This document shows positions 13,043 to 25,960 of a stretch of 64,000 nt of DNA, piece after piece. The DNA lies in the NCBI GenBank assembly GCA_963920705.1, contig OY987227.1, forward strand, positions 27,509,935-27,573,934. Direction: 5' to 3'. Source of the DNA: Odiellus spinosus (taxonomy: Eukaryota > Arthropoda > Arachnida > Opiliones > Phalangiidae). The position numbers were made by a program, and so were the translations under genes. The number at the start of each line of letters is the position of its first letter. The first letter of the stretch is position 1. The notes beneath the pieces were generated by a model. It did not search any database, was not told the origin of the DNA, and worked only from the letters and a program-made list of their open reading frames with translations.

Positions 13043-16000
13043 AATTTTGTTTATAATTAAGCCTTTTAGATCTAGGCATCCAAAGAGTCTCTCGCGAAAG
13101 TGTCTATTATTAGCCTCCCTTTAAAAACTACAAAAATAACCTGGGTTTGCTTATAATTAATTTAAATTAAAAATTACTTTTTATACCTTCTACTCCTATA
13201 GCTTTTGGTGTTATTACTCCTTGGGTACCCTAATTATTTGTTTAATATTCGTTTTCAATTAATTTTTATTAATTTTGAAACATTTTATAACAATTAACGC
13301 GTGTCACGAATCTCAGGATAAATTTTAAGACTATTATAATTATTTTCAAACTTAGTTTAGTTTTAAAACACTTTATTATATTCATAGTTTTACGTATTTA
13401 TTTACTTATTTTTGTTATTACGAATTTCCGCCCATAATGCGACTCTAGAATATTTTTGCTTATTTCCAGTCATGCCCTCTCGTTACGCCCCCCTCGGGCC
13501 TCCCCCTTCTTCCCCGTCTAGACTAATATGGCGCCTGACAGTAACGATACGCCGGTGTTTTACTAAAATTAAATTCGGTTTAATTCGCGTTTAAAATATC
13601 GTTAATCCTTGTAATACGTGAGCAAAGGATGTCTAAACTATCTGGAATTTAGGATGTAATCTCTTTTGGTCCCCCCAAATTCGGTGAGTTTAGAAAATTT
13701 CATTTTTTTAGGGTAAGTGATGGGTGCCTTATAGTACTGGTCGATTTGCCGGAAATGGGCCCTTGTCTCATAGCCGCGCCGCCATCTTTTTGTAGTAACA
13801 GGCTGCCAGACTATTTCTAATTTTATTTCCCACAAACCAAATTCAAGATGTTAGTCCAACGCTTCCTATATGATAAAGTATAGAAGGCGTTGGTTAGTCT
13901 GTAGCTATTTTCACACCCGCCAAAATTTTCGCGAGGTTCTCTAGACTTCCGGTTTTGGAAATCGACCAGGACTATTAATGATTACGATCTTTGATTTCGA
14001 CGATCTACGGGGGCCGAGGCTTAGCGATGACTTTGCGTTTCGCGGGGGTATTGACGAGGTAGGCGGCTAACGGTCAAGATACGTTTTAGCGCTTCATAAT
14101 TTTAAACGAGTTGATTCAAAAATTTCGCCATTTTTGATAAAAATGGATTATAATGTCGCGGGGATCTGGGGGAGTTAAACACCTAGATGTAAGGACATAA
14201 TTATGATAAATTTATAGTTTTTCAATGATAAATTTTGGTTATTCAATTATGAATCAGCGTTACTCTGACAGTACTACTTTATAACCACAAACCTATCCAC
14301 ACACTGAAGCAGTCTGGGACTCCTCTACCTTATGTTCATACTAGAAAGTGGTGGAGAAATGTCCACTGGTAGCCAGAGGTTGTAAAAATAGATTTTAAAC
14401 CTTACTTGGTCCTAAGGCGCACTTAAAGATACTATGTTGCCTGTGATATACGTAATGTCTCGTTTCGTTTTCGTTTATATTTTGATACAAAGATATAGTT
14501 CATAGACACACGGTGGCTACTGCTATGCACCATCTTTCTATTATTCTTTAATCGCCATCTTTTTTTCTATCTCTTCCTCTTCCCTTTGATACGCTGGTAA
14601 GACTATCATCATTAGGCTTAATCTGCCCCTTTAGGCTTCTTTCTGTTTCCAAGAAAAGGGGGAAAAGTATCGGACTGAGAATAGTCAACCCGTGGAGAAG
14701 CTATTTTCACTCGCGAAGGGCCCACATTTTTTTAAAGAAAAAAATAATGGATTTTTTTTTTTTCCTTCACCTTTCCCCACCTCTGGGGATTTGAGCTATT
14801 ATTCCAAAAATATAATAGGATTTTCTTTTTGCTATTTACGGTGAACTATGTGTACGTGTGGGTTAATTATTATCGGAACCTGATATTACTTTTACCAAAA
14901 ATAATTTCGTTTTTCGCTCGTCTTACATTATATTATTTTACATTCTCACGCTTGCTTCGCTAAAAATCTGTCTGCTAAAAAGAAATATCTATAATTTATT
15001 TTTATTCTGTAAAATCAGATCAAAATTAATTTAATCGAGTGGGTTACAATATTAATTTTTTTAAGGTCAGGATAATTTTCCCATTCACCAATCAGAGAAC
15101 TCGATTTTCTTATTTGATTTAATAATAAACTATCGAAATATATTTGATTGTTACCGAAGATTGCAAGGAAATTATTGATAGATGAAGTGTTTCCCTAAAA
15201 TAAGTACTGAATTTCCTGCTTTACTATCATTTGTGAATTCAGTTTTTCAAGTTTTTAAGAGCGTTGTCTCGATATTTCGAAGCGGTCGGTTTTTGTATAG
15301 TTTCATGGTGGGTTGTAGATGACCGCGTCGCTCTTCGTGGCCACTTCTAGCTGCCGGTTGTGTGTATGCAAGACGTGACTCTTTATCGGGAAGCATTGTT
15401 TTTCCCAATGGAAAATATTTTGGAACACTCGGAGCGACCCAATGGGAAAACACCAATAGAAACAATTTTTTATTTCCCCAAGATTTTTAAAACTAAACAT
15501 ATAAAATATTTTGTACTGTTGTGGGAAACATTTTTATGACAAATTTATACTCGACTATTTTTCTCCAAATTCCACTCAAATTATGTCTGATTAAAATTAT
15601 ATCTCAATTAAAATAAATAAAAAAGATTTGGAATTTTTTAAACGTAATTTATTATATCCACCTTTAATAATTTGGCGCGTGATTAAATCCATCTTGGAAA
15701 CTCTCCTTAGCCCTTAATAACTAATTTTAGTTTAATCGTAAATCTTAAACGAAACAATGTGTTAACAAAAGTAATTAGTCTCAGCACCACCGGTTCCCCT
15801 ACACAAAGGCCCGTGGTGGAGGGATGGGGGTCGCTCTTATTGTTCCTAGTTTCCAGCCGCGCTGTTTGGCTTAACAAAAGGGCTTAACTTAAAGCGCGAT
15901 TTTACATTAATTATAATCAACTCACTCTCGGTGCGCGCTACTTCGCCGAAATTAGCTTTTCCGCTGCCAAATCTTTTATATTCGCGTTCGGTTCATCGAG

Positions 16001-17080
16001 TTAGAGACGATAGTTCTAATGGCTAGGAGAAAGAACCGAAGGATACGCGTGTCGCTTTCTCTCCGCGTGTTTCATTCTAAATTATACTCGAGAAAATAGA
16101 TATGATCTTTGATATAGGGATTTTATAATGACAAAACAGATATTACGTTGGTATTACCGGTGATATTCGAGATAATAATATTCTTAGAATTGTTTAGTTT
16201 CTGGAGAATTGGTTATTCAACAAAAGCAGGAGTAGTAACCTCCCACACGGTACGCATGTACAATACAAAATTAATGTTCAAAGGGAGAATACTTATCGAA
16301 GGTTATTTGTAAGACTACACCTTTACTATTTTAAAGGCTTGCAATGTAGCTTAGCTGCGGATTTCGATCCTCAATTTCGAGTGGCAATCGTATCGAGAAA
16401 AATACCTTCTTTTGTGTAATAGGTTATAATTCCAAGTTTCTTCTTCCCTCGAAGGCGGAAATTCCTACGAGAAATGTGTTCCGTTTTTACAAGGGTGGAA
16501 TAGCCTTGTTATTTCTTTTTTTTTTTTTCTATTCTTTATTCCGAATGACATCGTATCGTTTCAAATACACCATAACTTTTTCGCGTTAAATGATTTTAAC
16601 ACCTGCAATAGTTTTCGTTGTTATTTCCCCGGCAAAATTTTTAATTAATAAATTAAACACCATGTCTTGTTGAAAGAACCCAGACTTAAAACGATAATTC
16701 CTCCCTGCTTATTTCATCAATATGGGCTATTGTTTCAGTAGGGTATAAGTGAAGATGTTTATCCATTTATATTTTTTAAACTTTCACTGGTTAGCAGACG
16801 ATATTTCGTTTTGATTTAGGCATACACTATCTCATAATTTGCCTACCTTTTTCTTATACTTTGTTTTGTTTTTTTTTTAAACAGGTTACCTTATTCTAAT
16901 TCCAAACATCGGTTGCTTAAAGGCGCACCTAATCCCGATGATATGCCTGATTAATCGACAGTTTTTACTTTGATTCAATATTCATCATGTTTCGACGTTA
17001 TGGCTCATTGAAGATGATCTTGACTGTAATATCCGTGGAAAAAGAGCTTGGTGGGTAAGCTAGAGTTTTAGACTTAATAG
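13043..17080. other. Non-coding stretch with one hairpin
   Basis: About 4 kb with no supportable gene. The one distinct structure is the hairpin at 13851-13900. Open frames are short and featureless. Confidence 0.45.
13851..13900. repeat. Imperfect hairpin
   Basis: The left arm CCAACGCTTCCTATA and right arm TATAGAAGGCGTTGG pair around an 8-base loop with small mismatches, and short TTAGTC blocks lie outside them. It may be a decayed foldback element or a structured transcript. Nothing else marks it as a gene. Confidence 0.5.
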
Positions 17081-17088
17081 TGAAATTT

Positions 17089-17401
17089 TAGGGGTGATAC
17101 TAGGTTGCTATTCCCACTGAAAGTTAATTTTTGAAATTTGTTTACTAAAATTAGTTGATTCCAAGTGAGAAACAATGTCATTACTAAGATGTTTCAGTTA
17201 ATGTGAATATAAAATATAGACTGATAAGTTTTGTCCAAGAGGAACTACCCTCAAAACACCAAGATACTGTCAATATGTATTATTGCAGTTATAAAATCTG
17301 TTTCATAAAATTAGCGCTATTTAGTTCATTTATGGTTAACTTTTTTCAGTATTTGATTACTATTTTTCACAAAAATCAAGTTAAACTTTGAGTATCACCC
17401 C
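17089..17401. mobile_element. MITE with 8-bp TSD, hAT-like
   Basis: A 313-bp element between perfect TGAAATTT direct repeats (17081-17088 and 17402-17409). It begins TAGGGGTGATACT and ends AGTATCACCCC, giving inverted ends of about 12 bp. The interior is AT-rich without coding capacity. The 8-bp target duplication and G-rich termini fit hAT-type MITEs. The assignment is inference. It is the only copy in the window. Confidence 0.75.
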
Positions 17402-18641
17402 TGAAATTTGGATTTAGTTGGTGACTCTTTAGCTTAAAATTAACGTCGGCAGCGACGAAATATATCCTACTTTTGGGACTCTTAGACATAGATTTTAACT
17501 TAATATTAAATTAACTGTGGGTCATCCACATTTGACGTAACTAATTTAAAATTAATATGAGCCTCCTGGGATTAGTGATAAGGTACTTGTATAGAGTCAC
17601 CTTTTTCTATTTTTAGTTTTAAGTAGGGCTCCCCTCTAATTATTTAACCAAGGAGTCTCGAGGATATTTTTAAAGGTTCAATGCGTGTTCATTCCCGCCC
17701 TTTCTCATCAACATTTTCAACCGTCGCTGGATTCTTCAGTGGTGTTTTTTGCCGAATTGGTTAATTCCTTTTTCGGTTATGCGTAGAACTGTTGAACTCT
17801 GGTTTGGGGGTTCGTCCATTAATGGGGGACGAAGAGTCCCCCGTTTCTTGCGCGAAGCGCGGTGGAGGTTAGCTTCTTTGTTAGGGTTAAACTGTAATGT
17901 CCTTTTGCATCTAGGTTGACTGCTGCGGGGGATCCAAGAGAAAGGGCGCAACGCTTGAGTTCAATCAATTGCGTGGGAGATCGTAAACCTCGAGACTTCC
18001 CAAATTAGGCCCGCTTATTTTAGGATACCGAGCGCAATATAGATTCTTGACCAAACTAGGGTCGCGACGCGTTGGTCACGAATGACTTGAGCGAGCGGTA
18101 TCATTTTATTTTCACAGTGTATGTTTCCAGATCTTCGGGGGAATTAAATAAATAACCCCCAAATTGGTCGGGTTTTTTTTTACTTCCGAGGTCTAGTAGC
18201 GTCCCTAACGTGAACGTTGCTCGTAGCGATAGTTAAAATAATCACGGTCAAATTTGACATTATGTTTAGGGAACTCGGAAGGTTTTTTTTTTGGCTTCAA
18301 TAATTAAGTTTACTAACCACACCCTAGAAATAAGCTTACCAGGCGACACTACCTATGTCGCGGTTAGTCCCCTTCGCCCGCATAGCTGTCCTCCCAATGG
18401 ACCGACAGTTCCGTTCGACAGACTCGAATACCGCCAAACTGATAAAAAAACTAGCCCGAAGGCGCTTTTCCCAATGGACCGAAAACCGCCAAACGGATAA
18501 AAGAAACTAGCCGAAGTCGCTTTTCCCAATGGACCGAAAACCGCTTAAACGAAAAAGGGAACCGGCGTTTTCCCCCATAAATAATATGTTGTGAATAAAG
18601 CCTTACGGTTTTCTCTATCTTATTTCCCTATGTATTGTTAG

Positions 18642-18671
18642 TTAGGTTAGGTTAGGTTAGGTTAGGTTAGG
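18642..18671 (+). repeat. Interstitial (TTAGG)6
   Basis: Six perfect TTAGG pentamers, the ancestral arthropod telomere unit, at an internal position within the foldback. It is too short to indicate a chromosome end. Confidence 0.97.
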
Positions 18672-18844
18672 TCAATTAATTTGAGGGCGTTTTCGGCAAT
18701 AATTTGTCTACTAGGGCTATCGACAAATAGGAATACATTTTTTGAACTTTACACTTTTGTGAAATTTCATTTTTTAATAATAGTTTATTAAAAAAATGTT
18801 TATTTAACATTTTTAATTCAATCTCGGCAAATATGAGCAAGTTC

Positions 18845-18941
18845 CAGTCCCAATCGACCGACCGTCCCAATGGACCGACAAAAACCCGCACTTCGTGCGG
18901 GTTTTTGTCGGTCCATTGGGAAGGTCGGTCGATTGGGACTG
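18845..18941. repeat. 97-bp near-perfect palindrome
   Basis: Two 47-bp arms around a 3-base loop (TTC, 18892-18894). By eye the arms match at all but one position pair. The inner stem reads GACCGACAAAAACCCGCAC and pairs with GTGCGGGTTTTTGTCGGTC. The outer stem contains CAGTCCCAATCGACCGACC. Confidence 0.95.
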
Positions 18942-20460
18942 TCGGTCCAATGGGCCGGCAGCCCCGCATACGTTAGGGTTAAGGTTTACTAACCCTTGAC
19001 CTCGTAGTCATAATTATGACGTCGTGGTCGAGAAATTTACTAATTTATTTTTGTGGATAAACGTGTAGATTCGCGCTCAAAATAATCTTGTTTCAAGATA
19101 CAAAGTAAATTGAAATAATTAGATCTTTCTTCGTTGAAATGCTGCTATTACATTAATGTTGTTGACCAAATTTTTGTGTACTTTCGAGTTTCGAGTAGAT
19201 TTTCCATCTAAGCCTGCTTTTATTATAGCCTTTTTAATTTTTCTTGGCCGAAGTACGGAAGCCATTGAAGATCATCTTCAGTCCAAATCATTTGAATTTA
19301 TTAGCACGTACTAAGGTTTAAGCTTCCCACGAGTTTTTTAAACCTGCCATTGAGTTTCCTGGTAGCTTAAAGGGACCAGAAAACCCTGTTTTCAAAATGG
19401 CTATTTCTTCTAAATTTAGTTAGATTGGGTCGCTTGAAACGAATCTCCAACGACCTCCATAGACTCTCACTCCTTGGAAAACCGATCATGTTGTAAGCTT
19501 TTTTATTTATATATTTCAATGTTTTGCCAAGTTTTTGTAGGTTTCATTTTCAAGGTACTTTCTAGTTAAACAAATAAACGGTACTAGTTTTAAAAGAGCG
19601 CTCATTAGTCGCCCTTCTTACTGCGAAACGCTAGAAAACAGTCGTCAAGGGGATCAAAAATTGTTACTTTTTACGCTAGGAGTCCCTCGTTAGCTCTCTT
19701 CACCGTATTTTTGAGAAATATTTAGGCAAGACGTCAAGAATATACCCGCTTAAGAATGACCTCATTGAGACTAAAAAGCTTCGCGGGGAAGGAAGATTTA
19801 AGGGTTCAGGAGGGGATTCTAAGGATTGGGGAAGCGCTGATTTAATCTTTGGGGCGCCGGGCATTTTTCAATTCGGAAATCTCATTTATCTCGTCCAGGA
19901 AAAAAAAAAAAAAAAGGAAGAATACTTTTAATTAGAGAGAAATGTGAATAAACTGAGAAATACTCTTCCGACGCTCCAATCCGAGCTTTTAAAGAAAAGG
20001 GGAAAGGAACCTTGGGTTCGGATCAATAGGTCGAAGTAAAAACTCGAGGCGATCAAGCGGGAGAAATAAAGTAAGGCTTTTATCTATATGTAGGATGTAT
20101 TATTTCAATTAAAAGAAATGCAAGCGGCTTAGCAGCTTAGACGATATACCATACTCGCTTATATATTTTTATCCGAGGGGAAATAAGGATTTTTAAATAT
20201 GGCTTTTGAGGATTTTTGAGAGATTTTAAAATTTGAAAAATCTTCTGAGAGGTTTTGGGATATAAATTTTAATTGTACGAGATTTGAAAAGTGTCCCATC
20301 CCTCAGAGAATAAACCAATTGTGACAGCCTCACTTTAAAATTGTAAATCTATTCCACTAGGAATTAGCATCACACGCTAAAGTATACGCCCCTTTTATTT
20401 ATTTAAATCGCAGTAAGCTTCTGTAAATTCGTATAGCCTGGACTCTATGATAAGTTTGTT

Positions 20461-20797
20461 CAGAATTAGATGAAACCCTCCTTTGAAGTCTACTACTCTA
20501 ATGTTCGATATAGCGCTCCTCTCTGTATGGGTAAAATTCCCAATTTTACGAGATCGGAGGGGTCCTACTTCATCCCCCCTGTCTACGGAAAATTGGAAAT
20601 TCTCTCTCTCCACAAACGACGACGTTTTTTGGACGAACTCCGAGGCTGCTAGAGATATTCGCTCGACGAGCTCCCGCTCCGAAAACATCTACCGTTAGGA
20701 GGCGTACGAATCGCGCTTTTTGAAACTAACCCATACAGAGAGGGGTAAACAAGACCCGGGAATAATAGACTTCAAAGGAGGGTTTCATCGGCTTCTG
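20461..20797 (+). mobile_element. CAGAAG-family MITE, copy 3 (7-bp TSD)
   Basis: A 337-bp copy with perfect GTTTGTT duplications (20454-20460 and 20798-20804). The left terminus is slightly diverged (CAGAATTAGATGAAACC) and the right terminus is intact. It lies about 0.7 kb from copy 4 in the same orientation. Confidence 0.95.
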
Positions 20798-21540
20798 GTT
20801 TGTTGTATATATTGATAGTTCTATTTCATGTACGTACCGACTTCAAGCGTCTATTCATATTTCATTCTTAAAATTTAGACTCCAGAAGATTAAAAATTAT
20901 CAAATACGGTAATTACAACTAGTTCAAAATCTCGGGTCGTTTTGCCTCACAGGAGAGCGTAAATCCTAGTATAATTTATATCAGTTTCCTTTCGCTTACT
21001 ATATGTTTATGTATTAAAAAAGAGTGAGCGTGTTTCTCGAATTAACGCTCTAAGATATAAATTAGAAGCTGAGGTATAAGGGAGCTGTCAGCTATATAGG
21101 TATAGCCCACGTTTTCCTCGTCTGATAATTCCTTCCTCCTAATAGGATTATTCTTCGTCGTGTTTCATTACCGGCGTGGAACTTTAATAATACTGAAAAG
21201 AGTCTAAGGCCCACTCTAAAAGGGAGAAGGCATCGGGTAACGTTACTTAGAAACGGGGCGGGCCGGGGTAAAGGTCTGTCGCGCACACGATCCATTTGAT
21301 TCTCATCTCCGGTACCAAAATTCAATTGTTTTTAATTAACATCAAATATTTGTAAGATACAATTTAAATTAAGACTCCATGACTTATTCAGTGCTGAATA
21401 ACTAATATAGAATTTTAATCATCGCCATGTCGCTTCTTTTAATTGAAAAACTTAAACCGTACAAAAGCTCCCTTTTCTCATTTTTGGCGAGTTACATTTT
21501 ATGTCATTAGATGGATGAAATTTGGGAATTTCAGTGTCGA

Positions 21541-21877
21541 CAGAAGCCGATGAAACCCTCCTTTGAAGTCTACTACTCCAATGTTCCATATAGCGCTCCT
21601 CTCTGTATGGGTAAAATTCCCAATTTTACGAGTTAGAAGGGGTCCTACTTCATCCCCCCTGTCTACGGAAAATTGGAAATTCTCTCTCTCCACAAACGAC
21701 GACGTTTTTTGGACGAACTCCGAGGCTGCTAGAGATATTCGCTGGACGAACTCCCGCTCCAAAAACATCTACCGTTAGGAGGCGTACGAATCGCGCTTTT
21801 TGAGAATAACCCATACAGAGAGGGGTAGACAAGACCCGGGAGTAATAGACTTCAAAGGAGGGTTTCATTGGCTTCTG
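21541..21877 (+). mobile_element. CAGAAG-family MITE, copy 4 (7-bp TSD)
   Basis: A 337-bp copy with perfect GTGTCGA duplications (21534-21540 and 21878-21884). The left terminus is intact and the right end has one change, giving CATTGG in place of CATCGG. Confidence 0.95.
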
Positions 21878-24800
21878 GTGTCGATTTTTTGTTGCAATAA
21901 CGAAGGAAATGCTCTCGGGTAAACATAAAGTCACCACTTTAAATTTACAAATAATTCGCCAAAAATTATGCTAAGTCACGATCACAATATTTTGTTTGAA
22001 GCGGTTCAAATTTCGTTTTAATTCTGAAATGAGATATCTTTTAAGAAACACAATTCCAATGTGCGCGTGCCGCGTTTGAAGCACCTATATACTGGCTTAA
22101 AGATAAACTTCATTTTGGGGTTTGGGCGTGACAAAATTTTTCATGTCCAATATGACGTCATAAGTAATGGAAATATGACTGTTTCAAAATGTCTAATGTT
22201 AACTCCGTTTATGCTTAACTTGGTCTGACCGTCCAACTGACCATCTCGCACTCGTATTAGAGTGTACTAGAAGCTCTAATTTTATCAGCAAATATACCTA
22301 AGGCGGTTGGGATTAATTCGTCCATATTGCGAACCGGGCGGCAAGACCTTACCTTTGGTACAATTCCCCTAATATAGTCAATATAAGGCCATTAACGAGA
22401 AAATCTCATTAGTTCACGCTTCATTTTCTACACCCGATCTTCGCCTCTGTATTCCTCTTTCAACCCTACTCTTCCGTACCACTCGCTCGCCTTAATATAA
22501 GATGGTTAAGAGTTTCCAATTACCGAAAATTTTCTCGGGGTTTGTAACGAGAGAAGCCGATCATTAACAGAAGGAAAAGACGCGCGTCCTAACGATCGAA
22601 AAGCTTCAACCTTCTTCCAGCCTCTCGAAACCTCATCAAAATACCCTCTATACCAGTTTTCTTCTTAAAAGAAAATAAAAAAAAATCCAACTACGCAAAC
22701 GGGTTGACAAACAGCTTTAGCAGTTGCCGAAATAGGCGTAAAACCTCTAGAGAGACACCTATCTGTCCTCATCTTTGTTTTTTTTCCTTCTACAACTTTT
22801 TTTAACTTGAACTATAGAGCAAAAACGTGGTAGTTCGATTTGTCTCGAGGAATACTAACCATCGCCCCTTGTATCAAGTGTAATTAAGGTTCAGAAAATA
22901 ATTAAACCATTGCCGTGTGAGCGTAATAATAACTAAGGCTCTTGTAGCGATACCGAGCCATTCCAGAAATAATCGTGCTAGAGAAACCATTTCATAGCCA
23001 CAAGATTTCGGGTTTTCATTCCTAAAATCAGAAACTAATATTAAACAAGAAATCAGTCAAGAGAGCCGTTCTGTAACTTTGCCCTTATTAACGCCTATCG
23101 ATTTGAGCAGTAACGGGTAAAGCGACTACTATTTAGTTGGTGCCAAGCAAAATTTTGGTAGGGCGAGCCAATCAGTCCCCTTCCTAACAATAGTTGCTAT
23201 CATAGAAGAGGAGGAGGACGTCATCTACGTCATAGCTTGTAAAGCTCATTGCGCTCGTGAGCACCGAGCATTTCTTAAGGTTATTCTTTTCTATATCCGT
23301 GCCAGCCCTCAAGGTCGCATCTCTTCCGACTTCTGTACCGTCTGGCTACTAGCGAATTTATGAAAACGGAAATAACTGCCCCGTATAACTTTAACGCCAC
23401 GTGACTTCGTGACGTAGTTAGCAACATTCAAACAAAATGTCTCTACCAGAAATTCTTTTATAATATCAACTATTTAGCTCCTAACAATAGCCAACCCAAA
23501 ATATTAGCTAGTCCTCAGCAAACTTTAGGTAGAACCAAGCGTACTCGACCCTGTTCTCTGAGGACGGGCCTGAAAATAAATCTGGGTGTAATGATGACAG
23601 ACAACCTCTCGGGTAGCGCAAGCTGAAGGAAAGCGTCGTGCTGAAAAATTCTGCTTGACCGATTTCATGTTTAATATCAGTTTCTGTACAAAACTAATCT
23701 AACGTGAGTATGTCTCGCATCGAAGTTAAATTCCTTGAATTTTAATGAACAATTTTAACGAAACATTTTAGAGGAATGGTTCAATACAATAATCTGCATA
23801 ATTTTAACGATAATATTTTTAAATTTCCAATCAACACCGACGTTAGAGACTTCTCTGAGTTACAATTTTTTTGCGCTGTAGCGTATCGATAAAGACAGGC
23901 CTTCTTTTCGTCTCCCGCTCATCTTCTTCTCGTTTTCATCTTCTCCGTTCATTTCAAGCTAAGATGGGGAGATGTTTCGGAAAGGGGTAGGTCGGAATTT
24001 TAAATCGATCACGAAGCATCCTTTAGAAAACTCTACGAAGAATGTTGGTATATCTTTCTTTTGTGTCGAAGAGACTTCATCCCCCTCTTTCCCTCTTACT
24101 TCATCCTCCTCGTCTTTCCGCTTCCTTCAACCTTATTCTCTTGTATAGAGCCAATCGGAGCGAGAGCAATTAAATGTAAATGCGTCACGCCGATCCTCTT
24201 TCTTAGCTTTTATTTCCTCTCTCTCCCCTACTTTTTTTTTTTCATCTTCACTTTTGGGATGAAGAAAACTTGGAGAGTAACGTCTTCTCTCCCAGGAGTG
24301 TGCCTAAATAACGGAAAAAGTGGATGGTTTCACCTCGGAGAAAGAAGAAATGGAGTAGAAATGAAAGGTAGAAATTGATATAGTTGTAAAAAACCTCCCC
24401 TTTAGAGTCGTGGATGACTTTTTTTTTTTTATATGCAGCCCCTTGATGAAAAAAAGTAAAACTTAATAACCTCTTTTGGCGAGTTTTATTCATATTTTGT
24501 AAGCTTCTGTATATATCCTATACTTTGCTATTATTATTATATTTTATCCTTTTTACTGTTTTTCTACCACTGGCCTGATGTTGACTTCTTAGACAGGGAT
24601 ATTTACAAGTTGGTTCAACTTAAACTATTAGTCCGGTTAATCGTTAATATTACTATAGTCTATAGATGGCAGCAGCTATCGGGGCTGAACAAAACGAAGC
24701 CAATATCGAGGAAAAGTCCAAATCACTCGAGCCAGACAGGGGTGATGACTTTTTTGGCTATTTTTAAGTGATGGGTTAGTACGTTTACCTGGAACTTTCC

Positions 24801-25807
24801 TGTTAGTATGAAGCTACGGGGCGTTGTTTACTTATATGGAATGAAGTGATTGACTTATGGTAAAGTCAATGGTCTGGCAAATATCTTGCCTATTTGCATC
24901 AATGACTTTAATAACGGAGAAAAGGAAAATGATTCGCCGTAATTAAGGAAGACTCTCCTCTCCAATTAAAAATGTAGCTCATTTGGCGTGTGTTTACAAA
25001 AGAAATTAAAAACGAGGACGATGATTGCTCTTCAAGAGAAAGAATGAAAAACGCGAGTTACTTTTGGTTTTTTGGGGCCCATGGAAAAATTGCTAACGTT
25101 TCTAGACGAAGTTAAAAGGCACCATAGTTTAATCCACCTGTAGTTGACAACAACTAAACGCAAAAAATACTTTTTATCTCTATAATTTGATAACTACGCG
25201 GATAAAGAAATTCTAGCTTTGTATTCTCTGCAAAATAAAATAAGAGAAAATGAATACCTACTCCATCTGGAGTTTGCAGCGCGTTACGAATCTACGCTTT
25301 CCTTAATCTCTATGAGATAAAGGGAGTCTAACGTCGAGTACGCTGCCAACTCGAGACGTAATGTAGACCTTAATTGTCGGCCGGCAAATTGTCTTAATTT
25401 CTGTGGCGTCGTTTGAAAAATGGATCTTCGGCGACAACGCGCGGTTTCGCCAGCCACCGCTTAATTGAATCTACCTTAATTAGTTTCTATAATTATTATG
25501 ATAATTGGCGAAGTAGACCTTATCAATGACTGCGTCGTGGTTCGTTAATGAACTTCCAAGAACCTTAACGCCTAAACTTGTTCTAAAGGCACGTTTTTAC
25601 GTCATCAATGATACTTATAAAGAATAATTAAAAATACGTTGGGGTATATGGTTTCATATTTCTAACTAATAAACAAATTCTATAGGTGTCGTCACGTTCA
25701 ATTGCGTTGTTTTATTATCTTAAAGGGATAATGAAGACTAACATCATTTTATTTTTAATCAATATTCAAAATATATTCGTAGCAACGTTAATAAACGTGA
25801 CAAACTA

Positions 25808-25960
25808 TGGGGAGAATGCAATCTAATAACTATAGTGATTTTTATATCTATTACTTATCGTTTAAATAGTCCTAACCCAACAGTAAAAAAATTAAAAACA
25901 AATATGAAATTAGAAATAAGTATAAAACTTACTATTTCAAAATAGGCTTAGCTGGATTCC
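25808..25960. mobile_element. TTAA-family MITE, left half only
   Basis: Resembles the left end of the complete copies: GGGAGAATGCAATCTAATAA, then a GTTTAAATAGTCCTAA block, then AAACTTACTATTTC and AATAGGCTTAG. It stops near the start of the internal palindrome. The right half is missing, and the copy is more diverged than the complete ones. Confidence 0.7.

Larger units (their letters stand above)
18385..18966. repeat. TTAGG-centred foldback, CCCAATGGACC arms
   Basis: The left part has three occurrences of CCCAATGGACCGA (from 18393, 18470 and 18525), the last two within a 55-bp repeated unit that also carries ACCGCCAAAC and AAACTAGC. The middle has six TTAGG units (18642-18671) and AT-rich DNA. 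The right part carries the same motif in both orientations, inside the long palindrome at 18845-18941 and again as GGTCCAATGGG just after it. Terminal boundaries and a target duplication are not clear. The layout parallels the foldback at 40845-41206. Confidence 0.7.

Noticed and set aside
18642-18671. Telomere or subtelomere
   Set aside because: Only six TTAGG units, embedded in a foldback with unique sequence on both sides.
20395-20688. Open frame repeated in several places with the residues FVERENFQF and VVDFKGGFH
   Set aside because: It is the CAGAAG-family MITE read through in several frames and on both strands. The frame runs into the terminal inverted repeats, and there is no start context or domain.
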